Source of the DNA: Pseudomonadota bacterium
Lineage (GTDB): Bacteria > Pseudomonadota > Gammaproteobacteria > Burkholderiales > Rhodocyclaceae
DNA length: 17,417 nt
Direction: 5' to 3'
Assembly (NCBI GenBank): GCA_023459095.1
Contig: JAEWVQ010000166.1
Coordinates: 1-17,417 of the forward strand
In this document: positions 6,974 through 14,214 of the stretch, piece after piece
Position numbering within the stretch: position 1 is the first letter of the stretch
Layout: each line of letters opens with the position of its first letter
Position numbers and translations under genes: made by a program
Notes under the pieces: generated by a model
Seen by the model: only the letters and a program-made list of their open reading frames with translations
What the model was told of the DNA's origin: nothing
Databases searched by the model: none

Positions 6974-7903
6974 TTACCCCAGTGCCGCAATCGATTGTTC
7001 CAGGCTCGCCGCGTCGTGCGCCGAACCGCCTTCGAGTTCCTTGACGATGCGCCGGGTCATGCCGGCGAGCACCTTGCCCGGGCCGCACTCGATCACGTGC
7101 GTCATGCCGCGGCCGGCCATCGCCTGCACCGACTCGATCCAACGCACCGGCGAAAACGCCTGGCGCACCAGGGCGTCGCGGATCTGCTGGGGCTCGGCAT
7201 AGACGGCGACATCGACGTTGTTGAGCACGTCGATCTGCGGCACCTGGATATTCACGCCGGCGAGACGCTCGGCGAGACGCTCGGCCGCAGGCTTCATCAG
7301 CGCGCAGTGGAAGGGCGCCGACACCGGCAGCAGCACGGCGCGCTTGGCACCGCGGGCCTTGGCGGCCTCGACCGCGCGCTCCACCGCCGCCTTCGCGCCG
7401 GCAATCACGATCTGGCCGGGGGCATTGAGGTTTGCTGCCTCGACCACTTCACCCTGCGCCGCTTCGGCGCAAGCCTCGCGCACCGCATCGACCTCAAGGC
7501 CGAGCAGCGCCGCCATCGCGCCTTCGCCCGCAGGCACCGCCTCCTGCATCGCCTGGGCGCGGAAACGCACCAGCGGCACCGCATCGGCGAACGCCAGCGC
7601 GCCCGCGGCAACCAGCGCCGAGTACTCGCCCAGGCTGTGGCCGGCGACCAGCGCCGGCTTCGGCCCGCCCGCGGCGAGCCAGGCGCGGTAGGCGGCGACG
7701 CCCGCGGTAAGCATCAGCGGCTGGGTATTGACCGTGAGCGCAAGCCGCTCGGCCGGGCCTTCGACCACCATCTGCCACAGATCCTCGCCGAGCGCCGCCG
7801 AGGCCTCGGCGAACGTGTCACGTATCACGGCGGAGTCGCCATAGCCGGCCATCATGCCGACGCTCTGCGAACCCTGGCCGGGAAAAACCAGCGCAAAAGC
7901 CAT
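6974..7903 (-). CDS. fabD: Malonyl-CoA:ACP transacylase FabD
   Basis: A 309-residue enzyme that moves the malonyl group from CoA to ACP, supplying extender units. It shows FPGQGSQSVGMM near the N-terminus, the nucleophile Ser90 in GHSLGEY, the carboxylate-binding Arg about 116 in VRFRAQAMQ, the catalytic His about 200 in VSAPFHCALM, and the C-terminal CGPGKVLAGM. Two ATG codons stand in tandem (7906 and 7903); the second is chosen because GGAG lies five bases before it but only two before the first. It lies 30 bp after fabH and three bases before fabG. Confidence 0.96.
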   Translation of the reverse strand: MAFALVFPGQGSQSVGMMAGYGDSAVIRDTFAEASAALGEDLWQMVVEGPAERLALTVNTQPLMLTAGVAAYRAWLAAGGPKPALVAGHSLGEYSALVAAGALAFADAVPLVRFRAQAMQEAVPAGEGAMAALLGLEVDAVREACAEAAQGEVVEAANLNAPGQIVIAGAKAAVERAVEAAKARGAKRAVLLPVSAPFHCALMKPAAERLAERLAGVNIQVPQIDVLNNVDVAVYAEPQQIRDALVRQAFSPVRWIESVQAMAGRGMTHVIECGPGKVLAGMTRRIVKELEGGSAHDAASLEQSIAALG

Positions 7904-7933
7904 CATCTCTCCACAGGAATGGAAGAAGGAAAC

Positions 7934-8899
7934 TCAGAAATCGATCAGGGCCGCGCCCCAGGTGAAGCCGCCGCCCACGCCTTCGACGATCACGCGCTGA
8001 CCGGGACGAATGCGCCCGTCGCGCACCGCGAGATCGAGGGCGAGCGGAATCGAGGCCGCCGAGGTGTTGCCGTGGCGGTCGACGGTGGTCACCACCTTCT
8101 CCATCGGCAGGCCGAGACGCTTCGCCGTGGCCTGGATGATGCGGATGTTGGCCTGATGCGGGATCAGCCAATCGACGCTGCTCTCGGCCACACCGGCCTT
8201 CTCCAGCACCTCGTGGGCAACGTCGCCGAGCACCTTGACCGCGAACTTGAACACCGCCTGTCCATCCATGCGCAGAAAGGGATCGCCGATCACCTGCCCC
8301 GCGGCCACGCCGCCGGGCACGCACAGGATGGGATGATGGCTGCCGTCGGCGTGCAGCGCCGAGGTGCGGATGCCGGGGGTCTCCGAGGCCTCGAGCACCA
8401 CCGCGCCGGCGCCGTCGCCGAACAGCACGCAGGTGCCGCGATCGGACCAGTCGAGAATGCGCGAGAACACCTCGGCGCCGACCACCAGCGCCCGTCGGTG
8501 GCTGCCCGAGCGGATGAATTTCTCGGCCACGGTGAGCGCGTAGATGAAGCCGCTGCACACCGCCTGCACGTCGAAAGCGGCGCCGCCGTTGCGGATGCCG
8601 AGCTTGGACTGGAGCAGCGCCGCGGTGCTCGGGAAGATGTAATCGGGCGTCGAGGTCGCGACGATGATCAGATCGATGTCCTCGGGCTCGCAGCCGGCGG
8701 CCTCGAGCGCGCGCTCGGCGGCGACCTTGGCGAGGTCGCTGGCGCCGATCTCGGGCGAGGCGAGGTGGCGGGTGCGGATGCCGGTGCGCGTCCTCACCCA
8801 CTCGTCGGAAGTGTCGATGCCGCGCCTGACCAGATCGTCGTTGCTGACCGGTTCCCCCGGCAGATGACTGCCGGTGCCCGCGATCCTTGCATAGATCAT
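7934..8899 (-). CDS. fabH: Beta-ketoacyl-ACP synthase III FabH
   Basis: A 321-residue enzyme that starts fatty acid synthesis by condensing acetyl-CoA (or another primer) with malonyl-ACP. The catalytic triad is Cys115 in VQAVCSGF, His248 in LIPHQANIR, and Asn278 in RHGNTSAASIP; the C-terminal GGGFTWGAALI block is also present. The start is the ATG at 8899, overlapping the plsX stop as ATGA; the frame stays open upstream inside plsX but that part is not FabH. N-terminus MIYARIAGTGSHLPGEPVSN is canonical. Part of plsX-fabH-fabD-fabG. Confidence 0.97.
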   Translation of the reverse strand: MIYARIAGTGSHLPGEPVSNDDLVRRGIDTSDEWVRTRTGIRTRHLASPEIGASDLAKVAAERALEAAGCEPEDIDLIIVATSTPDYIFPSTAALLQSKLGIRNGGAAFDVQAVCSGFIYALTVAEKFIRSGSHRRALVVGAEVFSRILDWSDRGTCVLFGDGAGAVVLEASETPGIRTSALHADGSHHPILCVPGGVAAGQVIGDPFLRMDGQAVFKFAVKVLGDVAHEVLEKAGVAESSVDWLIPHQANIRIIQATAKRLGLPMEKVVTTVDRHGNTSAASIPLALDLAVRDGRIRPGQRVIVEGVGGGFTWGAALIDF

Positions 8900-9939
8900 G
8901 CTGTAACCTCGTTCATGCTTTCCATCCGCTCCGAGATGCGCTCGATCAGCCGGTTGGCCGCGGCATCGGCGGCACGGGCGATGGCCTGCTCGAAGGCGAA
9001 CGCGTCGGCCGAGCCGTGGCTCTTCACCACCACGCCGCGCAGGCCGAGCAGGGCCGCGCCGTTGTAGCGCCGGTGATCGACGCGGCGCTTGAAGCGCTTG
9101 AGCGCCGGCAACGCCACCAGCGCCATCAGCTTCGCCAGCCAGTTGCGGCTGAACTCCTCGCGCAGGAAGGTGGACAGCATCTGCGCCAGGCCTTCCGAAG
9201 TCTTGAGCGCGACGTTGCCGACGAAGCCATCGCACACCACGACATCGGCGCCACCCTTGTAGATGTCGTCACCCTCGACGTTGCCGCAGAAATTGAGCCC
9301 GCTGACGCGCAGCAACTCCGCCGCCTGCTTGACCACCTCGTTGCCCTTGATCGCCTCTTCGCCGATGTTGAGCAAGCCGACGCGCGGCTGCTCGAGGTGC
9401 TCGACCGCCGACACGAACATCGCCCCCATGATGCCGAACTGGAGCAGGTGCTCGGGCGAACAATCGACGTTGGCGCCGAGATCGAGCACATAAGTGCGGC
9501 CGGTCATGCTCGGCAGGATGGAAGCGATCGCCGGCCGGTCGATGCCCGGCAGGGTCTTGAGCACGAAACGGGAAATCGCCATCAGCGCGCCGGTGTTGCC
9601 GGCGGACACGGCGGCGGCGGCACGGCCGTTCTTCACCAGATCGACCGCAACCCGCATCGACGAATCCTTCTTCGCGCGCATCGCGCTCGCCGGCGGCTCG
9701 TCCATGCCGACCACCTCGGTCGCCGCCTGCAATTGCAGGCGCTCGCCGAACTCGGCGGCAACCGGAGCCAGCAACGGCTCGAGGATCTCGCTGCGTCCGA
9801 CGAGGACGGCACGCGCATCCGGATGACTACGCAGAAAGGCAAGCGCAGCGGGGACGGTCACGACCGGGCCGTGATCGCCACCCATGCAGTCGATTGCAAC
9901 GGTGACACCCATCGGCTTCTCGCGTGCTTCGGTAATCAT
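8896..9939 (-). CDS. plsX: Phosphate acyltransferase PlsX
   Basis: Up to 347 residues. PlsX converts acyl-ACP to acyl-phosphate for PlsY, the entry to phospholipid synthesis. It carries AIDCMGGDHGP near the N-terminus, SAGNTGALMA, LDLGANVDC, LLNIGEEAIKGNE, and VVVCDGFVGNVALKTSEG in the usual order. Start uncertain: the ATG at 9939 adds nine residues (MITEAREKP) and lacks a Shine-Dalgarno; the ATG at 9912 (MGVTVAIDCMGG) fits the family N-terminus better and has GAGAAG four bases before it. It follows rpmF but is separated by a strong hairpin terminator, and is coupled to fabH by an ATGA overlap. Confidence 0.95.
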   Translation of the reverse strand: MITEAREKPMGVTVAIDCMGGDHGPVVTVPAALAFLRSHPDARAVLVGRSEILEPLLAPVAAEFGERLQLQAATEVVGMDEPPASAMRAKKDSSMRVAVDLVKNGRAAAAVSAGNTGALMAISRFVLKTLPGIDRPAIASILPSMTGRTYVLDLGANVDCSPEHLLQFGIMGAMFVSAVEHLEQPRVGLLNIGEEAIKGNEVVKQAAELLRVSGLNFCGNVEGDDIYKGGADVVVCDGFVGNVALKTSEGLAQMLSTFLREEFSRNWLAKLMALVALPALKRFKRRVDHRRYNGAALLGLRGVVVKSHGSADAFAFEQAIARAADAAANRLIERISERMESMNEVTA

Positions 9940-9951
9940 TGGATTCAGGAC

Positions 9952-9989
9952 AAAAAAGCGGCGCAGGCGCTGTGCGCGCTGCGCCGCTT
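9952..9989 (-). terminator. Intrinsic terminator between rpmF and plsX
   Basis: Minus strand: AAGCGGCGCAG, a 12-base loop that can itself fold, CTGCGCCGCTT (perfect 11-bp stem at 9956-9966 and 9979-9989), running straight into TTTTTT. It begins 20 bp past the rpmF stop. A strong candidate for partial termination before the lipid genes. Confidence 0.85.
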
Positions 9990-10009
9990 CCGATGTTCAG
10001 ATCGAGGGC

Positions 10010-10189
10010 TTATTCACCCTTGGTCTTGACGACCTTCTTGCCGCGATAGAAACCGTTCGGGCTGATGTGGTGGCGCAGATGCACCTCACCCGTGGTCGAC
10101 TCCACGGCCAGCGCCGGGGCGGTCAGGAAATCGTGGGCACGGTGCATGCCGCGCTTGGACGGGGACTTCTTGTTCTGTTGAACAGCCAT
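10010..10189 (-). CDS. rpmF: 50S ribosomal protein L32
   Basis: A 59-residue basic protein, MAVQQNKKSPSKRGMHRAHD onward, ending KVVKTKGE. This is the canonical bacterial L32, with the N-terminal SPSKRGMHRAH block and the HHISPNGFYRGKKV block. The usual zinc-binding cysteines are absent, as in many proteobacterial L32 proteins, so it is a Cys-minus form. The start is the ATG at 10189 with AGGAG about six bases upstream. It lies 28 bp after yceD, matching the conserved yceD-rpmF-plsX order, and is followed by a terminator hairpin. Confidence 0.97.
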   Translation of the reverse strand: MAVQQNKKSPSKRGMHRAHDFLTAPALAVESTTGEVHLRHHISPNGFYRGKKVVKTKGE

Positions 10190-10217
10190 GTCAAACTCCT
10201 AGATACAAATGTTGCGC

Positions 10218-10724
10218 CTATTTTCTGCCGCGCAGTCCAGCCAGCACCGAGAAAGGCGATTCCTTTTCCGCTCCGTCCTCGGGGCGAGGCGGTTCGCATT
10301 CAACATGTCGCGGCGCAATCGGCAACGCCAGCAGGATTTCATCCTCGACCAGCGCCGAAACGTCGAGTTCGCCGTCGACCTCGACCGCATCGATCTCGTC
10401 GTCTTCCAGCTCATCGTCGGGAATTTCCTGCCCCGGACGCACCGGCTGCAGAACGGTGACGACGTCGAGCTTCCAGTCGTAACCGCCCAGGCAGCGCTGA
10501 CAGCGCAACTTCAACAGACCCTCGATCGTCACCGACAGCCGAGGCTTCCGATCATCGCCCAGCGCCCCGTCGATGCGATAGCCAACCACGCCATCGCTCT
10601 CGACCAGCTGATCCGCCAGGCGCTCAAGCGCCCGCACCGGAATCTCGCCTTCGATACTGCGATGATCCGCTGCAAACCGGAACGAATCCGGAATGACTCT
10701 TGATTTTGCACCGTATTGCGACAT
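10218..10724 (-). CDS. yceD: YceD/DUF177 protein, 23S rRNA accumulation
   Basis: A 168-residue protein of the DUF177/YceD family. It has a conserved Cys pair (C75-x2-C78 in LKLRCQRCLGGYDW), a very acidic middle (about 100-130, DDELEDDEIDAVEVDGELD), then DEILLALPIAPRHVEC and a C-terminal SPFSVLAGLR. Known: YceD family members are needed for normal 23S rRNA levels in E. coli and plants; the molecular action is unclear. It is the gene directly before rpmF, the standard place. The start is the ATG at 10724, the only reasonable one; a consensus-like promoter places the transcript start within a few bases of it, so the mRNA may be almost leaderless. Confidence 0.88.
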   Translation of the reverse strand: MSQYGAKSRVIPDSFRFAADHRSIEGEIPVRALERLADQLVESDGVVGYRIDGALGDDRKPRLSVTIEGLLKLRCQRCLGGYDWKLDVVTVLQPVRPGQEIPDDELEDDEIDAVEVDGELDVSALVEDEILLALPIAPRHVECEPPRPEDGAEKESPFSVLAGLRGRK

Positions 10725-10743
10725 AAGCCGTGCATGATATTAT
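10716..10743 (+). promoter_or_regulatory. Candidate promoter of maf
   Basis: Plus strand TTGCGA (10716-10721), 16 bases, TATTAT (10738-10743). Its -10 overlaps the -10 of the opposing yceD promoter and its -35 lies inside the yceD start. The maf leader would be about 170 nt. Confidence 0.45.
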
Positions 10744-10763
10744 TTTTTCCGGCGATCTGTCAA
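10734..10763 (-). promoter_or_regulatory. Promoter of yceD-rpmF
   Basis: Minus strand TTGACA (perfect -35, 10758-10763), 18 bases, TATCAT (10734-10739). The predicted start near 10727 is only about 3-4 nt before the yceD ATG, and no Shine-Dalgarno fits in between. Confidence 0.7.
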
Positions 10764-10922
10764 AGACCTTCCGTAACGACAGCGACCCGCACGAATCACC
10801 CGCAGCCGGCCCCGCCCGCTATGGCACCTCTGGTCTTGCCACACCCCAGTTGCAAGCCTGTTCCACCGGCTGCTTTGAGCAGCCTCCCCTTCCCTGCCCC
10901 ACCCGAGCCGCCGTCACGCGCC

Positions 10923-11498
10923 ATGAACCTCGTCCTCGCCTCGACCTCCGTCTATCGCAAGCAACTGCTCAAGCGCTTCCAGATCCCCTTCGTCACCGCC
11001 CGCCCGGACACCGACGAGACCCCGCTGCCCGGCGAGACCCCCGACGCCACCGCCGAGCGCCTTGCGGTGGCGAAGGCCCGCGCGGTCGCCGCGGCCTACC
11101 CCGACGCACTGATCATCGGCAGCGACCAGGTCGCCCACATCGGCCAGGATATCTTCGGCAAGCCGGGCACTGTCGAACGCGCCGTGGAACAGCTGCAGCG
11201 CATGAGCGGCAAGACCGTGGTGTTTCACACCGCACTCGCCCTGCTCAACACCCGCAGCGGACACGTGCAGTGCGAGGGCATCCCCACCCGGGTTCGTTTC
11301 CGCAGCCTGAGCGACGACGAAATCCGCCGCTACGTCGCCAAGGAGATGCCGCTCGACTGCGCGGGCAGCGCCAAGTCCGAAGCCCTCGGCATCACTCTGC
11401 TGGAAGCCCTGTCGGGCGACGACCCGACCGCGCTCGTCGGCCTGCCGCTGATCGCGCTCGCCCGCATGCTGCGCGCCGAAGGCCTGCAACTGCCATGA
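10923..11498 (+). CDS. maf: Maf-family nucleotide pyrophosphatase, YceF type
   Basis: A 191-residue Maf/HAM1-fold pyrophosphatase. The N-terminal LVLASTSVYRKQLL, the DETP block (31-34), the catalytic Asp68 in IIGSDQV, GKPGTVERAVEQL, CAGSAKSEALGITLLE and the C-terminal LVGLPLIALARML align best with E. coli YceF, which hydrolyses m7GTP in vitro, rather than with the dTTP/UTP-specific YhdE. It therefore likely removes modified nucleotides from the pool. The start is the ATG at 10923; upstream in-frame sequence is Pro-rich leader without homology. No Shine-Dalgarno is seen. It is divergent from yceD, as in E. coli, and overlaps the next gene by four bases. Confidence 0.93.
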   Translation: MNLVLASTSVYRKQLLKRFQIPFVTARPDTDETPLPGETPDATAERLAVAKARAVAAAYPDALIIGSDQVAHIGQDIFGKPGTVERAVEQLQRMSGKTVVFHTALALLNTRSGHVQCEGIPTRVRFRSLSDDEIRRYVAKEMPLDCAGSAKSEALGITLLEALSGDDPTALVGLPLIALARMLRAEGLQLP

Positions 11499-12226
11499 GC
11501 GGCGGCGCCGAACGCCCGTGCGGCACGCTCTACCTTATTCCGGTGGGACTCGCGGACACGCCGTGGCCCGGCTTCCTGCCCGCCGACACGCAGCGCATCG
11601 CGGCGGGCATCGAGCATTTCGTGGTCGAAAATGCGCGCGCGGCACGCGGCCACCTGAAGCAGCTCGATTTTCCCCGCCCGTTGCGCGACACCGACATCCG
11701 CGAGTTGCCCGACGATGCCGACACCGCCACGCTCGACACCCTCCTCGCCCCCGCGCTCGACGGCAAGGCCCTAGGCCTGATGTCGGACGCGGGCTGTCCG
11801 GCAGTGGCCGACCCCGGCTCGCGCCTGGTGGCACGCGCCCACGAGCGCGGCATCCGCGTCGCGCCGCTGGTCGGCCCCTCGTCCATCCTGCTCGGCCTCA
11901 TGGGCAGCGGCCTCAATGGCCAGAGCTTCGCCTTCCACGGCTACCTGCCGGTCGCCGAAACCGAACGCGACGCCCGCCTGCGCCAACTCGAAGACGAATC
12001 GCGCCGCCTCGGCCGCACCCAACTGTTCATCGAAACGCCTTATCGCAACGAGCGCCTGTTCGACGCCCTGCTCCGCCAGTGCCAGCCGGCGACCCGCCTG
12101 TGCATTGCCTGCGACCTGACCGGCGCCGACGAGTACGTCCTCACCCGCCGCATCGCCGACTGGCGACGCGCGGAGCGTCCGCCGATCGCCAAGCGCCCGG
12201 CGCTGTTCCTGCTGCTCGCCGGCTGA
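11495..12226 (+). CDS. RsmI-like SAM-dependent methyltransferase (TP-methylase fold)
   Basis: A 243-residue protein of the tetrapyrrole-methylase superfamily, related to RsmI (16S rRNA C1402 2'-O-methyltransferase). It keeps GTLYLIP at the N-terminus, LMSDAGCPAVADPGS (95-109), LVGPSSILLGLMGSGLNG (125-142), FHGYLP, FIETPYRNERLFDAL and a C-terminal LTGADEYVLTRRI. It departs from RsmI in two places: the PTPIGNL loop reads PVGLADTPW, and the EDTR motif reads VENARAARGH. It is also shorter by some 40 residues. It is probably the diverged paralogue seen in other proteobacteria, with unproven substrate. Start ATG overlaps the maf stop (ATGA). Its stop is 12 bp from the end of convergent sppA. Confidence 0.82.
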   Translation: MSGGAERPCGTLYLIPVGLADTPWPGFLPADTQRIAAGIEHFVVENARAARGHLKQLDFPRPLRDTDIRELPDDADTATLDTLLAPALDGKALGLMSDAGCPAVADPGSRLVARAHERGIRVAPLVGPSSILLGLMGSGLNGQSFAFHGYLPVAETERDARLRQLEDESRRLGRTQLFIETPYRNERLFDALLRQCQPATRLCIACDLTGADEYVLTRRIADWRRAERPPIAKRPALFLLLAG

Positions 12227-12238
12227 GGCGGACAGCGC

Positions 12239-13201
12239 TCAGCGCAAGCTGACGCGCCCGAACACGGCCGCCAGACTCTCCGCCATGTCGGCGCCGAAAC
12301 GCTGCGCGAAGCGCTCGGCGAAGTTGCGCTTGGGAGTGAAGTCGCGCACATCCTCGACCTGGAACACGTCGCGCGCAACCGAGGCCACGGTACCGTAACC
12401 GTCGGCGAGCCCGAGCTCGATGCTGCGCGCGCCGGTCCATACCAGCCCGGAGAACAGCTCCGGCGTCTCCTTCAGGCGCTCGCCGCGCCCCTTGCGCACC
12501 ACACCGATGAACTGGCCATGAATGTCGGCGAGCAACGCGCGGGCATGTTCCAGATGGGATTCCTGCTGTGGCGAAAACGGATCGAGAAAGCCCTTGTTCG
12601 TTCCCGCCGACAGCAGCCGGCGCTCGACGCCGAACTTGTCCATCGCGCCGGTGAAGCCGAAACCATCCATGAGCACGCCGATCGAGCCCACCAGGCTCGC
12701 CTTGTCGACGAAGATGCGATCGGTCGCCGCGGCGACGTAGTAGCCGCCCGAGGCGCAGATGTCCTCGACCACGGCGACGATCGGCAACTCCGGCCGGGTC
12801 GCGCGCAAGCGGCCGATCTCGTCGTTGATCATGCCCGCCTGCACCGGGCTGCCACCCGGACTATTGATGCGCACGATCACGCCCTTCACGCCCCGGTCGT
12901 CGTAGGCGCCCTGCAGCGCGGCGATGACCTGGTCGGCCGCAGCCTCCGAGCCGGCGTCGATGATGCCCTCCACCGACACCAGCGCCGCATAGCCCTGCCC
13001 GGCATCGACGGCTTCGTCCGCCTCGCCCCAATCCGAGAACAGCCAGATGATCGCGCCCACATAGGCGAAGGTCAGCAGCTTGAAGAAGATGCCCCAGCGC
13101 CGCCGCCGCTTCTGCTCGGCGAGCGCCTCGAAGGCGAGCTTTTCGAGCACCTTGCGCTCCCAACTCGCGTCGCGCACGCCCTCTTCGCGTTGATCAGCCA
13201 T
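12239..13201 (-). CDS. sppA: Signal peptide peptidase SppA, S49 family (short form)
   Basis: A 320-residue membrane-anchored serine protease. A basic cytoplasmic N-terminus (EQKRRRRW) precedes one membrane segment (about 38-56). The catalytic core follows: RINSPGGSP (111-119), nucleophile Ser151 in DICASGGYYVA, and the general base Lys203 in SAGTNKGFLDPF. The 52-residue Ser-Lys spacing equals that of Bacillus SppA (S147/K199). It is the single-domain 36-kDa type rather than the tandem E. coli 67-kDa form. Known role: digestion of released signal peptides and other membrane peptides. The ATG at 13201 lies six bases past the Rieske gene stop, so the genes are likely cotranscribed. GGAGAGG lies further upstream than usual. 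Confidence 0.92.
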   Translation of the reverse strand: MADQREEGVRDASWERKVLEKLAFEALAEQKRRRRWGIFFKLLTFAYVGAIIWLFSDWGEADEAVDAGQGYAALVSVEGIIDAGSEAAADQVIAALQGAYDDRGVKGVIVRINSPGGSPVQAGMINDEIGRLRATRPELPIVAVVEDICASGGYYVAAATDRIFVDKASLVGSIGVLMDGFGFTGAMDKFGVERRLLSAGTNKGFLDPFSPQQESHLEHARALLADIHGQFIGVVRKGRGERLKETPELFSGLVWTGARSIELGLADGYGTVASVARDVFQVEDVRDFTPKRNFAERFAQRFGADMAESLAAVFGRVSLR

Positions 13202-13207
13202 TACCCA

Positions 13208-13573
13208 TCACCCCTCTCCATCGCCAGCCTCGGCGACCAGATAAATTCCGCCGGCGCGCTCGCGCACCGGCACCGCGTGCAAGCGCCGGCCCTTGCACGG
13301 CCCCAGCACGCAGCGCCCGTCGCGCGGATCATAGTGCGCGCCATGTACGGCGCACATCAGCCATTGCCCGGTGAGGTCGAAAAACTGCCCCGCGACCCAG
13401 TCGAGCTCCACCGGCACGTGCGCGCAGCGGTTCAGATACGCATAAACCCGCCCACCGTGGCGCACCACGAAGGCCGCCACCGGGCCGTCCGCGGCATCGA
13501 CCTCGAAACGCACGCCCTCGCCACCGTCGCGCACGGCCTCGGCCGCGCAGATCAGGCGTTCGCGCGCAGCCAT
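13208..13573 (-). CDS. Rieske [2Fe-2S] domain protein
   Basis: A 121-residue stand-alone Rieske domain. Ligands are visible: Cys50 and His52 in NRCAHVPVEL, and Cys74 and His77 in LMCAVHGAHYDP. The first box lacks the common CPHxG form. There is no membrane segment or signal peptide, so it is probably cytoplasmic, like Rieske ferredoxins or nitrite-reductase small subunits. The chosen ATG at 13573 lies inside the end of gph (22-bp overlap) and gives MAARERLICAAEAV; the long upstream frame is gph read out of frame. It lies between gph and sppA. Redox partner and function unknown; none of the neighbours is an oxygenase. Confidence 0.85.
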   Translation of the reverse strand: MAARERLICAAEAVRDGGEGVRFEVDAADGPVAAFVVRHGGRVYAYLNRCAHVPVELDWVAGQFFDLTGQWLMCAVHGAHYDPRDGRCVLGPCKGRRLHAVPVRERAGGIYLVAEAGDGEG

Positions 13574-14214
13574 GCGGCGAACTCGGCAGGCGTGTGCAGA
13601 CAGGCGAGCGGCGATTCGGCCTGCAGCGCGGCCGGCGGATGTGCGCCAAAACCGACCGCCAGGCCGGCGACGCCGGCATTCCTTGCCATCTGCAGATCGT
13701 GCGTGGTGTCGCCCACCATCAGCGTGCGCGACGGCGCCACCCCCAGCTCGTCCATCAACTCCTCGAGCATCGCCGGGTGCGGCTTGGAAAAACACTCGTC
13801 GGCGCAGCGCGTGGCATGGAAGAACCCACCCAGACCCGAGTGCGCCAGCGCCCGGTTCAGCCCGGCGCGACTCTTGCCGGTCGCCACCCCGAGCATGCGC
13901 CCTTGCTCCGCCAGCCACGCCACGCTCTGCGCCACCCCGGGGAACAGCACCAGTTCGTGATCGGCGGAGAGGTAGTGATGGCGGTAGCGCTCGGCCATGC
14001 GCGGGTAGTCGCGCTCGGCGAGTTCCGGCACCGCGTGACGCAACGCGTCGCCCAAACCCAGGCCGATCACGTAGCGCGCGCGCTCCTCGGGCGGCTCGGG
14101 CAGATCGAGATCGCGGCAGGCGGCGGTCATCGCATTGACGATCGCCGCCGCCGAATCCATCAGCGTGCCGTCCCAGTCGAACACGATCAGATCGAAACCG
14201 CGCACCGTACTCAT
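13552..14214 (-). CDS. gph: HAD-superfamily phosphatase, Gph-like
   Basis: A 220-residue HAD hydrolase. Motif I is DWDGTLMDS with nucleophile Asp13 and acid/base Asp15; motif II is the Thr of ATGKS (about 112); motif III is Lys144 in FSKPHP; motif IV is VGDTTHD (Asp169, Asp173). The cap between residues about 20 and 90 is helical, as in phosphoglycolate-phosphatase and PpaX types. Likely a small-molecule phosphatase such as phosphoglycolate phosphatase, though specificity cannot be read from sequence; annotators also call this rluC-linked gene simply HAD-IA hydrolase. Start ATG overlaps the rluC stop (ATGA) with AGGAG upstream. It overlaps the Rieske gene by 22 bp. Confidence 0.85.
   Translation of the reverse strand: MSTVRGFDLIVFDWDGTLMDSAAAIVNAMTAACRDLDLPEPPEERARYVIGLGLGDALRHAVPELAERDYPRMAERYRHHYLSADHELVLFPGVAQSVAWLAEQGRMLGVATGKSRAGLNRALAHSGLGGFFHATRCADECFSKPHPAMLEELMDELGVAPSRTLMVGDTTHDLQMARNAGVAGLAVGFGAHPPAALQAESPLACLHTPAEFAAWLRANA

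Noticed and set aside
6248..9067. A 939-codon open frame on the plus strand across fabG, fabD, fabH and into plsX
   Set aside because: It is antisense to four certain genes. High GC leaves few stop codons; the translation is rich in H, R, G and A with no recognisable domain and no good start context.
10730..11494. Upstream 255-codon extension of the methyltransferase frame through maf
   Set aside because: This part reads maf out of frame (Arg/Pro-rich). The methyltransferase homology begins exactly at the ATG overlapping the maf stop.
12226..12241. Possible bidirectional terminator between the methyltransferase gene and sppA
   Set aside because: Only 12 bp separate the stops, with short GCGC repeats, no stable stem and no T-tract.
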